Positions 42,422 to 51,935 of a stretch of 64,000 nucleotides of DNA are shown in pieces. The notes beneath the pieces are model-generated. The model worked only from the letters and a program-made list of their open reading frames with translations, was not told the origin of the DNA and did no database searches. The stretch's first letter is position 1. Each line of letters starts with the position of its first letter. A program made the position numbers and the translations under genes. This DNA comes from Clostridiaceae bacterium (GTDB lineage: Bacteria; Bacillota; Clostridia; Oscillospirales; Acutalibacteraceae). The stretch lies in assembly GCA_016295355.1 (NCBI GenBank), contig JAEDLK010000001.1:40269-104268 (forward strand). The letters are read 5' to 3'.

Positions 42422-42867
42422 CCGTTCTTGTCACGCCTCCCGGCAAAAAACAGCCCCCGACCGGAGAAAATGCCTTATATCAACAACCTTCTTTTTTGTC
42501 CGTTATCAGCACCGAAAAACCATAAGATCGCTCGTGATCCGGCCGACACCGTATATTAGGTATCCTGATTCAATGCCCGTCCTTGTTAAAAGACTGAACA
42601 GCGGATGATCATAAAACTATGCTTACACATGATGACAAAACGGACACATATTCAAATGGTCAATATAAGCAACCATTGCAAAAAGCTCACACGACTTGTT
42701 CCGTGTGAGCTTTTTGTCGTTTTTCCTGTTCATGACCGTTTTATCAAAAGGCGCATGGCAGGCATAACCATTCTTACCGTCAAACCGATCGTGTCAATGG
42801 GTGCATACGGGCGTTATTTCTATTCCTTTTGCCTGTCACAACCATCCGGCAAAGAAACTTTTTATTT
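42422..42867. other. Spacer between lepA and the ywlG-like gene
   Basis: No gene I can support. The only clear structure is the hairpin at 42679-42716. Confidence 0.4.
42679..42716. terminator. Strong bidirectional hairpin terminator
   Basis: The stem CAAAAAGCTCACACG/CGTGTGAGCTTTTTG with a short loop and A/T tracts lies 150 bases downstream of the ywlG-like gene and should end that transcript. Confidence 0.8.
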
Positions 42868-43413
42868 TTATAGCAATGTCTCATCGTAAACAGCTCTTAC
42901 ACCGCCGATGAACTTCGGGCGGGTGCGTGCAGCAAGAACCATTGCCTTGCCAATCCTATTGTTTTCAAGCCTTAACGGCACGGCGACCTTCTTGAGATGC
43001 ATTCCGATCATTGTAAAACCGATATCAAGACCTGCGTCCGCTTTAATCTCCTCAACAGCCACAGGATCATCAAACCCGATATATGCCTTCGTCGCAAGCG
43101 AACCGCCGGCCTTGGGTTGGGGAACAACATTGACCGTTTCGGCCAAGGGAACAGCCTCTCGTTGAGTGATAATGGCACGGTTTAGATGCTCACAGCACTG
43201 TATGGCCAGAAAAAGACCGTTACTCTTTGTGTAATCATAAAGAGCCTCAAATATTTCTCCCGCCACCGTCGGGTTAGAGTTTGTCCCGATTTTATCCCCC
43301 ACAACCTCACTGGTTGAACAACCCACAATCATGATATTTCCTGTTGTCAGCTTTGCCTTTTCACAAAGCTCCGAAACGGCGGCTTTTGTTTGCTCGTATA
43401 CCGACTCTGTCAT
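42868..43413 (-). CDS. ywlG: YwlG/UPF0340-family protein
   Basis: A 181-residue protein of the widely conserved UPF0340 (YwlG) family, whose function is not established. Family features: IMIVGCSTSEVVGDKIGTNSN, LAIQCCEHLNRAIITQRE and TKAYIGFDDPVAVEEIKADAGLDIGFTMIGMHLK. Length is normal. It lies nine bases after the ECF S-component gene and is probably cotranscribed with it. Confidence 0.85.
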   Translation of the reverse strand: MTESVYEQTKAAVSELCEKAKLTTGNIMIVGCSTSEVVGDKIGTNSNPTVAGEIFEALYDYTKSNGLFLAIQCCEHLNRAIITQREAVPLAETVNVVPQPKAGGSLATKAYIGFDDPVAVEEIKADAGLDIGFTMIGMHLKKVAVPLRLENNRIGKAMVLAARTRPKFIGGVRAVYDETLL

Positions 43414-43422
43414 ACCATCACC

Positions 43423-43926
43423 TTAATCCTCTGTTATGTTGCTCTTTTTTAACACCTTTATGAGCAAGACACCGATTATCAAACCGGCCATACCTTGAAC
43501 CCCGTTTGCGGGGATATTGACCAATGAAGGTATAAACCCGTACAGAAAACCTTCAAACACAAAATATCCGAGTATCATGATCATCTCGGCCGCAACACCG
43601 CTGATTATCCTGGCGGGCAAATCCCCGAGCCTGTTGAAAAGCAGCTTAAACCCGTAAAAGGCAACGAGTGCCATCATGCCCTTAATGAGAAAGGTTGCCG
43701 GCGCATAGATCATATATCCGGAAAAGATATCCGCCAAAGCAGACCCAAGCCCTGCGGCAAGAAATCCGTATGCAGGAGAAAGCATCCAGCCTGCCACCAA
43801 CACTATGCAGTCGCCTAAATTCAAATATCCCTTCAGAGGCGAAGGAATCTTAATAATCATGGTTGCTACACACGCAAGCGCTGCAAAGAGTGCGGCCACA
43901 ACTATTTTCTTTGTTTTTATTCTCAT
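43423..43926 (-). CDS. ECF transporter S component
   Basis: The 167-residue protein has about five to six hydrophobic helices with GYLNLGDCIVLVAGWMLSPAYGFLAAGLGSALADIFSGY, the hallmark of ECF substrate-binding (S) components. These bind a vitamin and work with a shared energising module encoded elsewhere. Divergent to it is a MocR-type regulator, an arrangement often linked to vitamin B6 compounds, so a pyridoxine-like substrate is a reasonable guess. The sequence alone does not prove it. Confidence 0.8.
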   Translation of the reverse strand: MRIKTKKIVVAALFAALACVATMIIKIPSPLKGYLNLGDCIVLVAGWMLSPAYGFLAAGLGSALADIFSGYMIYAPATFLIKGMMALVAFYGFKLLFNRLGDLPARIISGVAAEMIMILGYFVFEGFLYGFIPSLVNIPANGVQGMAGLIIGVLLIKVLKKSNITED

Positions 43927-44019
43927 TCTATCAATCCCCCTTTACATCTTGACGGATATAGTGTATACTAAATCTGACCATATAAAAATAGCCAAATAAG
44001 GAGTGTTCTATATAACCAG

Positions 44020-45108
44020 ATGAAATACACAGTCGATAAAAGCAAACGCCCGGTTTATTTACAGCTTTATAGGCAAATACGGGATGATATCATTTCCGAA
44101 AACTATGCGTATAACACAAAAATCCCCTCAAAACGAGGTCTTGCAGAGGAAACCGGTGTAAGCACCATTACGGTGGAGCACGCCTATGCGTTGCTTTGCG
44201 ACGAGGGATATGTAGAGGCCAGAGAACGAAGCGGGTTTTGGGTTATCTTTCTCAAAGCGCACGGTTTTGCCGCTTCAAGCGAGCGTCGTACAGAGCACAC
44301 GGTCAACCGTACCGAACAAACCTATCCGAACTTTCCCTTATCGGTGCTTAGCAAAACAATGCGAAGGGTGTTGACCGAACACGGGGATCTTCTGCTTGAA
44401 AAGTCCCCGAATTGTGGATGCACGGAACTGCGCGATGCCATTCGACATTATCTTTCAAGAAACCGAGGGATTCAAGTTGATATCAGCCAGATCGTTATCG
44501 GTGCCGGTTCTGAATATTTATACGGACTTATTATCGAACTACTTGGCAGAAACCGCTTTTATGCCATTGAATCACCGTCCTATAAAAAAATTGAGCAGGT
44601 GTACAAAGCCGCCGAAATCACCTATGACTCTCTTGCGCTGACAAGCTTTGGTATTGACAGTAAGGCGCTTTCTACAACCAAGGCGGATGTGTTGCATACC
44701 ACGCCATACCGAAGCTATCCCAGCGGTGTTACCGCAACGGCCTCAAAACGGCACGAGTATATTCGTTGGTCAAAGCAACCCGACCGCTACATAATCGAGG
44801 ACGATTTTGAATCGGAATTCTCGGTTCTTACCAAACCGACAGAAACACTGTTTGCACTTTCCGCCCATGATAATGTTATTTATCTGAACACCTTCTCCAA
44901 AACCATCTCTCCTTCACTGCGTATCGGCTATATGGTTCTGCCGAGGCACCTGGTAAAGCGTTTTGAGACAAAGCTCGGTTTTTACTCCTGCACAGTGCCT
45001 ACCTTCATGCAGTATGTGCTTACGGAGCTGATCAATAACGGAGATTTTGAGCGACATATCAACCGTGTAAGAAGAAACAAGCGAAAAGAATTATCCCTGC
45101 AGAAATGA
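44020..45108 (+). CDS. MocR/PdxR-type GntR-aminotransferase regulator, C-terminally short
   Basis: A GntR winged helix (about 1-75: PVYLQLYRQIRDDIIS, KIPSKRGLAEETGVSTITVEHAYALL) is fused to a fold-type I aminotransferase domain (about 105-362) with the PLP lysine in LNTFSKTISPSLRIGY. Such proteins regulate vitamin B6 or GABA genes. At 362 residues it ends at ERHINRVRRNKRKEL, where relatives of about 450-480 residues continue for roughly 90 more. No continuation is visible in any frame after the stop. AAGGAG lies about 18 bases before ATG, an unusually long spacing. It may bind DNA and PLP poorly or act as a shortened form. Confidence 0.8.
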   Translation: MKYTVDKSKRPVYLQLYRQIRDDIISENYAYNTKIPSKRGLAEETGVSTITVEHAYALLCDEGYVEARERSGFWVIFLKAHGFAASSERRTEHTVNRTEQTYPNFPLSVLSKTMRRVLTEHGDLLLEKSPNCGCTELRDAIRHYLSRNRGIQVDISQIVIGAGSEYLYGLIIELLGRNRFYAIESPSYKKIEQVYKAAEITYDSLALTSFGIDSKALSTTKADVLHTTPYRSYPSGVTATASKRHEYIRWSKQPDRYIIEDDFESEFSVLTKPTETLFALSAHDNVIYLNTFSKTISPSLRIGYMVLPRHLVKRFETKLGFYSCTVPTFMQYVLTELINNGDFERHINRVRRNKRKELSLQK

Positions 45109-45746
45109 CCGAGTCAACTTTTATGTTACGAACCTTGTCCGAAGATGATACGCTATGTTACGCAAGAAGGTGGGTCCGCAACGGTAGGAGGCCGGCTCTC
45201 TAATATAGGGAATTGACCCTTTTGAAAAAGAAATGATGCTGTGACATACGACTGTTAAATGGTTTTAATTCTTGTTTTTGCCACCGGTTACATATGATAA
45301 CAAAACAGCCAAACCCTCGAAAAGTCAGCGGTTATGCTGCTGATTTGAAAAGGTAACCGTCTGTCGGTTCGCCATATTTCACTTGTTGCACCAAATGCTT
45401 TCTGTTTGTCAAGCATTCCCAAAGGAGTGTTTTGTTCCCCCTTCTACAGCGAAGCGCCTCCACGCTCTCTTCTCCCTTTGAATGCTCTTGATCAAGCAAC
45501 AACCGATTAAGCAAACCATCTGCCGTTATTAAAAACGGAACCGTCTCAATTCAATTCATTAGAATAGAGCTTTGTCACATCCGTTTATGGATGTACGGTT
45601 GGAGAACCCAAAGCGTTTACCGCCATATCCTTGGCAAATGCCCTAACATCAAAAGCAAAAAGAACGATGAACAAGAACGTTTATGTTCCATCCAATCATG
45701 TCTCTTGATAGATCTGTTTTTTGTTTATCACATTATCTAAAGCGTT
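45109..45746. other. Long spacer after the MocR-type gene
   Basis: About 640 bases with no gene I recognise. A minus-strand 60-codon frame (45332-45514) has plausible composition but no ribosome site or family match. A hairpin CACATCCGTTTATGGATG (about 45578-45595) is visible. The region may hold decayed sequence, including the missing end of the MocR-type gene. Confidence 0.35.
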
Positions 45747-45769
45747 GCTCAGCCCTTAATCGGCTGAGC
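45747..45769 (+). terminator. Hairpin terminator
   Basis: The stem GCTCAGCC/GGCTGAGC is followed by GATTTCTTTTA on the plus strand. Confidence 0.6.
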
Positions 45770-45894
45770 GATTTCTTTTATCATAGTTTCATATTATGCC
45801 TGCCTGTCTTATTCAACAGCTTTGCGCATTTGTTCAGAATCATATTATTCTTTCTGTCTATGTACACCGCCGAGAGAATCTCGGCGGCATTCTC

Positions 45895-46503
45895 CTATTT
45901 CCCGCAGTTTTTGTCAAACGACGGATTGCAGGCGTAGAAGTTTTTACTGTTAAGCCGTTCGGTGGTGTTGCGCAAGGCTTCGCCGAAGCGTTGATAGTGC
46001 ACGATTTCTCGCTCCCGCAGAAAACGCAACGGGTCGAGCACATCAGGATCGTCAATGAGCCGCAACAGATTGTCATAGGTGACTCTTGCCTTTTGTTCGG
46101 CCGCCAAATCCTCATGCAGATCGGCCAGAATATCTCCCTTTGCGGCAATATATTCCGCTCGCCAGGGCAAGGCCGACGCAGCAATCGGATAAACTCCGGC
46201 GGTGTGATCCACAAAGTATTTATCAAAGCCGGCCTCCATGATTTGTTCCTTGGTCAGATTCCGTGTCAACTGATACACCATGGCGCAAATCATTTCCATA
46301 TGGGCCAGTTCCTCGGTTCCGATGTCGGTTAAGATGCCCTTGACATCATCGTAAGGCATGCTGTACCGCTGGGTCAAATAACGCATGGAAGCGCCCAGCT
46401 CACCGTCCGGTCCGCCATACTGTGAAATGATAATTTGGGCGAATTTCGGATTGGGATTTTTAATACGCACCGGATATTCAAGCTTTTTAGTATATTGCCA
46501 CAT
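45895..46503 (-). CDS. cotJC: Spore coat protein CotJC (manganese-catalase family)
   Basis: CotJC is a di-manganese catalase-like protein of the inner spore coat. The 202-residue product has the paired metal-binding helices (GELGASMRYLTQRY, GTEELAHMEMI, EQKARVTYDNLLRL, LRFLREREIVHYQRFGEAL), with the Glu and His ligands visible. It overlaps the cotJB stop by one base and ends the cotJABC operon. Expression should be sigma-E-dependent in the mother cell, as in Bacillus; I did not find a confident sigma-E site. Confidence 0.92.
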   Translation of the reverse strand: MWQYTKKLEYPVRIKNPNPKFAQIIISQYGGPDGELGASMRYLTQRYSMPYDDVKGILTDIGTEELAHMEMICAMVYQLTRNLTKEQIMEAGFDKYFVDHTAGVYPIAASALPWRAEYIAAKGDILADLHEDLAAEQKARVTYDNLLRLIDDPDVLDPLRFLREREIVHYQRFGEALRNTTERLNSKNFYACNPSFDKNCGK

Positions 46504-46769
46504 TATGCGTCACACTCGCTTTCTTCCCAGGGCCAAGGTCCGTCGATCCAAGCCCAGTGTTCCGTATCGGTGACATCGGCGGCCGTTACGATATAGGGGC
46601 CGAATCGCCTCGTGTACTCCTCAATGAGTGCCCGGCGTTTTTCCATAAGCTCACGTCTGACCGCCAAGGCCTTTCGATTATCGGGATGGGTGTCCAGAAA
46701 CAAGTCGGCTTCAATCAGCGCGAAATCGTGCTGATGAATAGCCTCTCGCAGCTTTTGGCATTCATTCAC
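46503..46769 (-). CDS. cotJB: Spore coat protein CotJB
   Basis: An 88-residue protein with the family pattern LREAIHQHDFALIEADLFLDTHPDN and a Trp-rich end (HWAWIDGPWPWEESE). It sits between cotJA (four-base overlap) and cotJC (one-base overlap). CotJB assembles in the coat with CotJA and CotJC. Confidence 0.9.
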   Translation of the reverse strand: MNECQKLREAIHQHDFALIEADLFLDTHPDNRKALAVRRELMEKRRALIEEYTRRFGPYIVTAADVTDTEHWAWIDGPWPWEESECDA

Positions 46770-46948
46770 GACCGTCCACTTCCTCTCATGAACGGTTTAT
46801 CTAAATCAGGAAAAAAGGTGCCCCGACTAAAACCCGTTTGGGGTGTATACAGGGTCCCCCACGGCTGGTCCTCAATAAACACCATGGTCAGTGCCTGTCG
46901 GCAGATCGACGGATTAACCGGCGTTTCATTTTCCATTGGCATTATCAT
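46766..46948 (-). CDS. cotJA: Spore coat-associated protein CotJA
   Basis: A 60-residue protein with the family-typical ALTMVFIEDQPWGTLYTPQTGFSRGTFFPDLDKPF (read in part). It opens the cotJABC operon; AAAGGAG precedes the start, with two in-frame ATGs four codons apart (MIMPMENE). The following gene overlaps it by four bases. Confidence 0.88.
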   Translation of the reverse strand: MIMPMENETPVNPSICRQALTMVFIEDQPWGTLYTPQTGFSRGTFFPDLDKPFMRGSGRS

Positions 46949-47097
46949 AACTCCTTTCTTTCGACGGGCAAGCCCGCACTCATTATCAGTTTATTCGGTT
47001 ACTTTGGTGTGGTCCCAACTTTGTGTTTCAAAACCGATTGTCGGTGCGGATGACACAGGGTTTTACCTCTCCACCGAAAGAATCGCATAAATTGTGG

Positions 47098-47126
47098 TTG
47101 TATTTCCGTGTTCGGTGTGATAGAAT
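47098..47126 (+). promoter_or_regulatory. Sigma-A-type promoter of rsmI
   Basis: TTGTAT, 17 bases, TAGAAT, about 30 bases before the rsmI start. Confidence 0.5.
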
Positions 47127-47158
47127 AAATCTGTATTATTGGGTATAGGGGGAAAACC

Positions 47159-47995
47159 ATGCCGGGCACACTGTATATTGTGGGAACGCCTATCGGAAAT
47201 CTGGGTGATTTTTCACCGCGGGCTGTTGAAACGCTCCGGCAGGTGGACTTTATTGCAGCCGAGGATACCCGTGTAACACAAAAGCTTCTCAATCATTTCG
47301 GTCTTAAAAAACCCATGGTTTCCTACTATGAGCATAATAAGCGTGACCACGGGCAAACCATTTTAGCCCGTATTTCTGCCGGGGAGAGCTGTGCCGTGGT
47401 CACCGATGCCGGTATGCCCTGCATTTCCGATCCCGGTGAAGACTTGATCAGGGAGGCTCATAGGGCCGGTGTGCCGGTAGAATCGGTTCCCGGGCCCAGC
47501 GCCCTCGTCACCGCCTTGGCACTTTCAGGCATGGTCAGCGGCCGTTTTACCTTTGAAGGTTTTTTGTCGGTCAACAAGCCTTCTCGCCGTCGGCATTTAG
47601 CCTCCTTGTGCGACGAAGCGCGCACCATGATTTTTTATGAGGCACCCCACAAGCTATGTGCCACATTAAAGGATTTTGCCAACACCTTCGGTGAAGATCG
47701 GGAAATCACCCTTGTCAAGGAAATCACTAAAATTCATGAACAGGTCATCCGCACCACTTTAGGCGAAGCGACAGCTTTGTATGCCGACACGCCGCCGAAG
47801 GGCGAATTTGTGTTGATTGTGGCCGGAAAACCGCCAACAGAGGATACTATGGTGTTATCGGATGCCGTTAAACTGGCTCGCTCTCTGATGCAAAAGGGCG
47901 AATCGGCCAGTGCTGCCGCCAAGCAAGCCGCCGCCCTTTCTCACTGCAAAAAGGGAGATATTTATAAGAGTGTGTTAAAAAAGCCTACCCCATAA
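47159..47995 (+). CDS. rsmI: 16S rRNA (cytidine-1402 2'-O)-methyltransferase RsmI
   Basis: RsmI methylates the ribose of C1402 in the 30S decoding centre using SAM. The 278-residue protein has the tetrapyrrole-methylase fold: LYIVGTPIGNLGDFSPRAVETL, AEDTRVTQKLLNHF, VTDAGMPCISDPGEDLI, VPGPSALVTALALSG and FEGFL. Length is normal. AGGGGG precedes the ATG. The LCP gene follows 36 bases later and may share its transcript. Confidence 0.95.
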   Translation: MPGTLYIVGTPIGNLGDFSPRAVETLRQVDFIAAEDTRVTQKLLNHFGLKKPMVSYYEHNKRDHGQTILARISAGESCAVVTDAGMPCISDPGEDLIREAHRAGVPVESVPGPSALVTALALSGMVSGRFTFEGFLSVNKPSRRRHLASLCDEARTMIFYEAPHKLCATLKDFANTFGEDREITLVKEITKIHEQVIRTTLGEATALYADTPPKGEFVLIVAGKPPTEDTMVLSDAVKLARSLMQKGESASAAAKQAAALSHCKKGDIYKSVLKKPTP

Positions 47996-48031
47996 GGGAC
48001 GCTTTTACAAAAATAAGGATGGGAATCATTC

Positions 48032-49444
48032 ATGAGTAACAATAGGGATGTTAATCTCAACGAATACTATTCGGGCAATCACGGCCCGATTCGCAAACGC
48101 AAAGCCAACAAGAAATCTCGCTTCAAAAAATGGTGGCGCCACCGCACCAAGGGGCAAAAGGGTGCCTTTATCGGCATTGTTTCCCTGTTTTGCGCCGTCA
48201 TCATCGGTGTTGTGGGCATCGGCAGTTATCTGTTTATTAAGATAAATCAGGTTGAACGTGACGACGACTTTAATAACATGGATCAGTGGGAGCTTGGCTT
48301 TCAAAGCGTGATTGATGCCAACATCTATAACATAGCTTTATTCGGTGTTGATTCCCGAAAGGTTGGCAACTTTGACGGCAACAGCGATTCCATCATGATC
48401 TTAAGCATTAACCGAACCGAAAACACCATTCGGCTGGTTTCGGTTATGCGTGACAGCTTGGTGCCGTATGAAAAGGGCGGTAAGACCGGCTATACCAAAA
48501 TCACCGAAACACATGGCTACGGCGGCCCGGCTTTGGCTGTAAAAACACTGAACACCGTGTTCGGTTTGGATATTGCCGAGTATGCGACCGTCAACTTCTA
48601 TGGCATGAGCGATATTATTGATGCCGTTGGCGGTATTGATTGCGACTTAACCTATGATGAGGTGCGAGCCGAAAATCCCTATGGCATTAACGCCATGATC
48701 GGCGAGCAATGCGGTTACCTAAATTTAGACCCGAGCGATTATTATGTGATGAAAACCGGCGTTCAGCATCTAAACGGGTTGCAGGCCGTTGCCTATGGCC
48801 GTATTCGACACGGCAAAAACTTCAGCGGTGCCAACGATGACTTTGGCCGTACCGAACGTCAGCGTTATATTATGCAACAGCTTCTGTCCAAGGCTCTGTC
48901 CATGGACATTGCCTCTTATCCCAAGTTTATTGATAAAATGGTGCCGTATGTCAAGACCTCGCTGAACAACAAGGAGCTTTTGTCGCTGGCCTACTTTCTC
49001 ATCGGAAAACCGCAAATGACTACCAGCCGTATCCCGATGGATGAATACATCATCAATGCCGACTACCGAGGCACCGGTTCTTCCACGGTTTATTACAACT
49101 ATGAATACGCCGGAAAAGCTTTGCGCGCCTTCTTGTATGACGGCATCTCCCAAGAGGATTACATGGCTCAAAACGGCGTGGATTTGACCAAATGGTACGG
49201 TGCCGGTGATAAATACACCTCGACGCCGTCAAACGGCACCTCCTCCGGCATTTCGTCCGGCACAACCTCGTCCCAAACGACTTCATCCAGTCAAAAGCCG
49301 GAATCAACGCCCCAAACGCCCGGCACTGACACATCTGAAAAACCCACCTCTTCAACTTCTCAAAAACCGGAATCGGGCACATCCGAGAAGCCCACCTCTT
49401 CAAGCTCCCAAAAGCCGGATGACAAGCCGACTCAAGAGCAATAA
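48032..49444 (+). CDS. LytR-CpsA-Psr (LCP) family cell-wall glycopolymer ligase
   Basis: LCP enzymes attach teichoic acids or capsular glycans to peptidoglycan at the outer membrane face of the cytoplasmic membrane. The 470-residue protein has a basic cytoplasmic head, one membrane anchor (about 45-70), an LCP core with SDSIMILSINRTENTIRLVSVMRDS, FYGMSDIIDAVGGIDCDL, and GLQAVAYGRIRH followed by FGRTERQR. A long Ser/Thr/Pro/Lys tail (about 395-470) contains imperfect repeats SEKPTSSTSQKPESG. The tail is probably a disordered wall spacer. Confidence 0.93.
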   Translation: MSNNRDVNLNEYYSGNHGPIRKRKANKKSRFKKWWRHRTKGQKGAFIGIVSLFCAVIIGVVGIGSYLFIKINQVERDDDFNNMDQWELGFQSVIDANIYNIALFGVDSRKVGNFDGNSDSIMILSINRTENTIRLVSVMRDSLVPYEKGGKTGYTKITETHGYGGPALAVKTLNTVFGLDIAEYATVNFYGMSDIIDAVGGIDCDLTYDEVRAENPYGINAMIGEQCGYLNLDPSDYYVMKTGVQHLNGLQAVAYGRIRHGKNFSGANDDFGRTERQRYIMQQLLSKALSMDIASYPKFIDKMVPYVKTSLNNKELLSLAYFLIGKPQMTTSRIPMDEYIINADYRGTGSSTVYYNYEYAGKALRAFLYDGISQEDYMAQNGVDLTKWYGAGDKYTSTPSNGTSSGISSGTTSSQTTSSSQKPESTPQTPGTDTSEKPTSSTSQKPESGTSEKPTSSSSQKPDDKPTQEQ

Positions 49445-49465
49445 TTTTGCAAACAAGAGTATAAA

Positions 49466-49493
49466 AACGGTTGCCCGTTTCAGCGCAACCGTT
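49466..49493 (+). terminator. Hairpin between LCP and glycosidase genes
   Basis: The stem AACGGTTGC/GCAACCGTT with a 10-base loop lies after the LCP stop; the T-tract is weak, so it may only attenuate. Confidence 0.45.
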
Positions 49494-49515
49494 ATTTGAA
49501 ACGAGGAATGGCTCT

Positions 49516-51849
49516 ATGTTAACTGCCACCATTAGTGAGTATCACGGTTCTCCGGCCATCATGGTGAATGGCAGCCCTTATCCCCCCATGACCATCACCG
49601 CTCCGCTGAACAACCCTTCTTATTTGAAGCAGTTGGGCGAAGCGGGCTTTCGCATTTTTTATGTTAATTCCACCACACGCTGGAATAAGCCCGGCAAAAG
49701 AAAGCACACAGCGAACAATCCGTATGCCTATGTAAAGGATAATGACGATTCAAGCCTTGACGGTATTGCCCAGACACTGGTCGATCTTGAAACCCTCATG
49801 AAGGCCGTGCCAGATGCGTATGTCATGCTGCGGTTAAACATTGCACCGCCGGCTGAGTGGGTTAACGCCCATCCCGAGGAACAGGTTACCTTCCAGGACG
49901 GCTCACACAAGAAAACGGTTTGCAGCACCGTCAGCAAAGAAGCCATTGACGGAATGCATTCGCTCTGCTCAAAGGCCTGGAAACGAGATGCAGCCGTAGC
50001 GCTGACGGAATACTTTGATGTCCTTGAGCAATCACCGTATTTTGATCGGGTTATCGGCTTCTTTTTGTGTGCCGGTGGCACTTGTGAGTGGTACTATCCG
50101 CAAAACTTGATGCCCGGCGACGGCCGGTACGGCGATTTTTCTAAACCCTTTATGGAAGAATACAGCCGTTTTCTTAAAGAAAAATATGGAACACAAGAAG
50201 CCTTGCGCCGTTCCTGGAACCAACCGGATGCCACCTTCCAAAATCCGATCATCCCCACCATTGAGGACAGAACCGTTATCTACGATGCCGAGAAAAAAAT
50301 CAAACAAACCCTATCGTGTTGGGAATCGGCCGCTTATAAAGTCGGCGGTATGGATTTGGATATTAACGGCCGAACCGAAGCCAATATCGGCGTGTTTTTG
50401 AATGTCAATACCCGCCCCTATGTAGCCGATTTTTACGACGCTTGGCACGAGGGCACCGCCCGAACAATCGTAGACTTTGCGACCTTCTTCAAAACCCGTT
50501 ATCCGCAGCGGTTGGTCGGCTCCTTTTACGGCAGTTTAGGCTGTACCAGTTATTTCAACGCCTCTACCGCCTGCGGCACGCTGACTATATTGGATTCCGG
50601 TGTGGTTGACTTTTTGGCGTCTCCCGGCGTTTACAACAACCGTGAGCCGGGCGGTATTGTAGCACAACGGCAAATGCAGGACTCCTTCCGGCTTCGCAAT
50701 CGCATCTTCATTTGCGAGGACGACTCCCGTACCCATCTTTGCAAACCGTGGATGCAACGGGATGCCATGGCCCTTTACACCTTAGAGGATTCGTTGAACA
50801 CCTTAAAGCGTGACTTTGCACGGGATTTATGCGAGGATGTCCACGGTTGGTGGTTTGACATGAGCGGCGACTGGTATAACGAACCGTCCATTCTGGCCTT
50901 GTTCCGGCGCCAGCAGGATATTGCCGCCTATGCTTACAGCCTGGATAGGCGCAAGCATAACGACATTGCCTTAATTTACGATACCGAGAGCCTGCATCTT
51001 GTGTCGGAGAGTACCTCGCAGTTGGTAACCGACTATTACCGAACCTCCGATCTCGGCCGTATCGGTGCACCGGTCGATTATTACTACCACAACGATATGG
51101 CCAACCCCAATATGCCGGATTATAAGCTGTATGTCATGGTCAATGTTTACTGCTTAACCGACGAGGAACGGCTTGCCATTCACAATAAAGCTCGCAAAAA
51201 CCATGCCACCATTTTGTGGTTGTATGCACCCGGATTGGTGAATCCGAAAGCCAAGGTACGCCTTTGTTCCGAAAATGCCGAAAAAACGGTAGGTATGAAG
51301 CTATCCCTGGTCACCGACACCTTCTTTCCGCATTTTCGGGTTGACCCCAACAGCCATCCGGCCGTAAAAAATGCCTCAAAGAGTCGCCGTTACGGGGTGA
51401 TTGACCGTGATGTTCACAGCAACATTTGGATAGGTCAAAGTGTTTTGCCCATCCCCTTTATCAACCCGGGCTTCCATATCACCGATGAGAACGCCACGGT
51501 ATTAGGGCGGTTCTGTCACAACGGTGAGCCGGCCTTTGCCTTAAAGGAACAGGACGGCTTTGTCAGCGTTTTCTGTGCCACACAGGTTTTGCGAAACGAC
51601 CTAATCGCCGGATTGGCGCAGTGGGCCGGTTGTCATTTGTATGCACACGGGGACGATGTGGTTTATGCCAACGAAAACTTTGTGTCACTGCATGCCTGTG
51701 ACGACGGCAAACGCACCGTTTACTTTAAGAAAAAATGCTCTCCGTATGAAGTGTACGAGCAGAAATTCTACGGATATGATGTCGATCATATTGAGGTTGA
51801 CATGATGCTGGGTGAAACCAAAATGTGGTGCCTTGACGGTACGGTATAA
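49516..51849 (+). CDS. Large putative glycoside hydrolase (GH42-like TIM barrel)
   Basis: Start chosen at ATG 49516 (MLTATISEYHGSPAIMVNG) after GAGGA, giving 777 residues with no signal peptide. The N-terminal half resembles a beta-galactosidase-type TIM barrel: VNGSPYPPMTITAPL, YVMLRLNIAPPAEWV, VIGFFLCAGGTCEWYYP with a candidate acid/base Glu, and RNRIFICEDDSRTH with a candidate nucleophile Glu. A Rossmann-like trimerisation domain (about 470-600, DIALIYDTESLHLV, PDYKLYVMVNVYCL) and a small beta-domain follow, as in GH42. Family membership is tentative; cytoplasmic action on an imported sugar is likely. Confidence 0.65.
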   Translation: MLTATISEYHGSPAIMVNGSPYPPMTITAPLNNPSYLKQLGEAGFRIFYVNSTTRWNKPGKRKHTANNPYAYVKDNDDSSLDGIAQTLVDLETLMKAVPDAYVMLRLNIAPPAEWVNAHPEEQVTFQDGSHKKTVCSTVSKEAIDGMHSLCSKAWKRDAAVALTEYFDVLEQSPYFDRVIGFFLCAGGTCEWYYPQNLMPGDGRYGDFSKPFMEEYSRFLKEKYGTQEALRRSWNQPDATFQNPIIPTIEDRTVIYDAEKKIKQTLSCWESAAYKVGGMDLDINGRTEANIGVFLNVNTRPYVADFYDAWHEGTARTIVDFATFFKTRYPQRLVGSFYGSLGCTSYFNASTACGTLTILDSGVVDFLASPGVYNNREPGGIVAQRQMQDSFRLRNRIFICEDDSRTHLCKPWMQRDAMALYTLEDSLNTLKRDFARDLCEDVHGWWFDMSGDWYNEPSILALFRRQQDIAAYAYSLDRRKHNDIALIYDTESLHLVSESTSQLVTDYYRTSDLGRIGAPVDYYYHNDMANPNMPDYKLYVMVNVYCLTDEERLAIHNKARKNHATILWLYAPGLVNPKAKVRLCSENAEKTVGMKLSLVTDTFFPHFRVDPNSHPAVKNASKSRRYGVIDRDVHSNIWIGQSVLPIPFINPGFHITDENATVLGRFCHNGEPAFALKEQDGFVSVFCATQVLRNDLIAGLAQWAGCHLYAHGDDVVYANENFVSLHACDDGKRTVYFKKKCSPYEVYEQKFYGYDVDHIEVDMMLGETKMWCLDGTV

Positions 51850-51854
51850 TCATA

Positions 51855-51935
51855 CCCACCCGTGAAACGCGTGGGTTGCACAAGGGCTATAAGCCCATAA
51901 TACCGACCCGCGCCTTAAGGCGCGGGCTTTCTCTT
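51855..51935 (+). terminator. Tandem hairpins ending in a terminator
   Basis: Three successive stems: ACCCAC..GTGGGT (51855-51877), GGGCT/AGCCC, and CCCGCGCC-ttaa-GGCGCGGG (51907-51926), the last followed by CTTTCTCTTTG. The first resembles the hairpin at about 36801-36820. Confidence 0.7.

Noticed and set aside
42605..42889. 94-codon plus-strand frame; its antisense slightly resembles the end of CotJC (NGYACHAPFDK)
   Set aside because: Similarity is limited to a few residues, a strong terminator lies within the frame, and the antisense frame has a stop just before the match.
43948..43972. GTATAC-centred partial palindrome between the ECF S component and the MocR-type gene
   Set aside because: Possible operator, but symmetry is short and no second copy is visible, so I did not list it as a feature.
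45332..45514. 60-codon minus-strand frame in the spacer after the MocR-type gene
   Set aside because: Plausible composition but no ribosome site, promoter or family match; left as part of an unexplained spacer.
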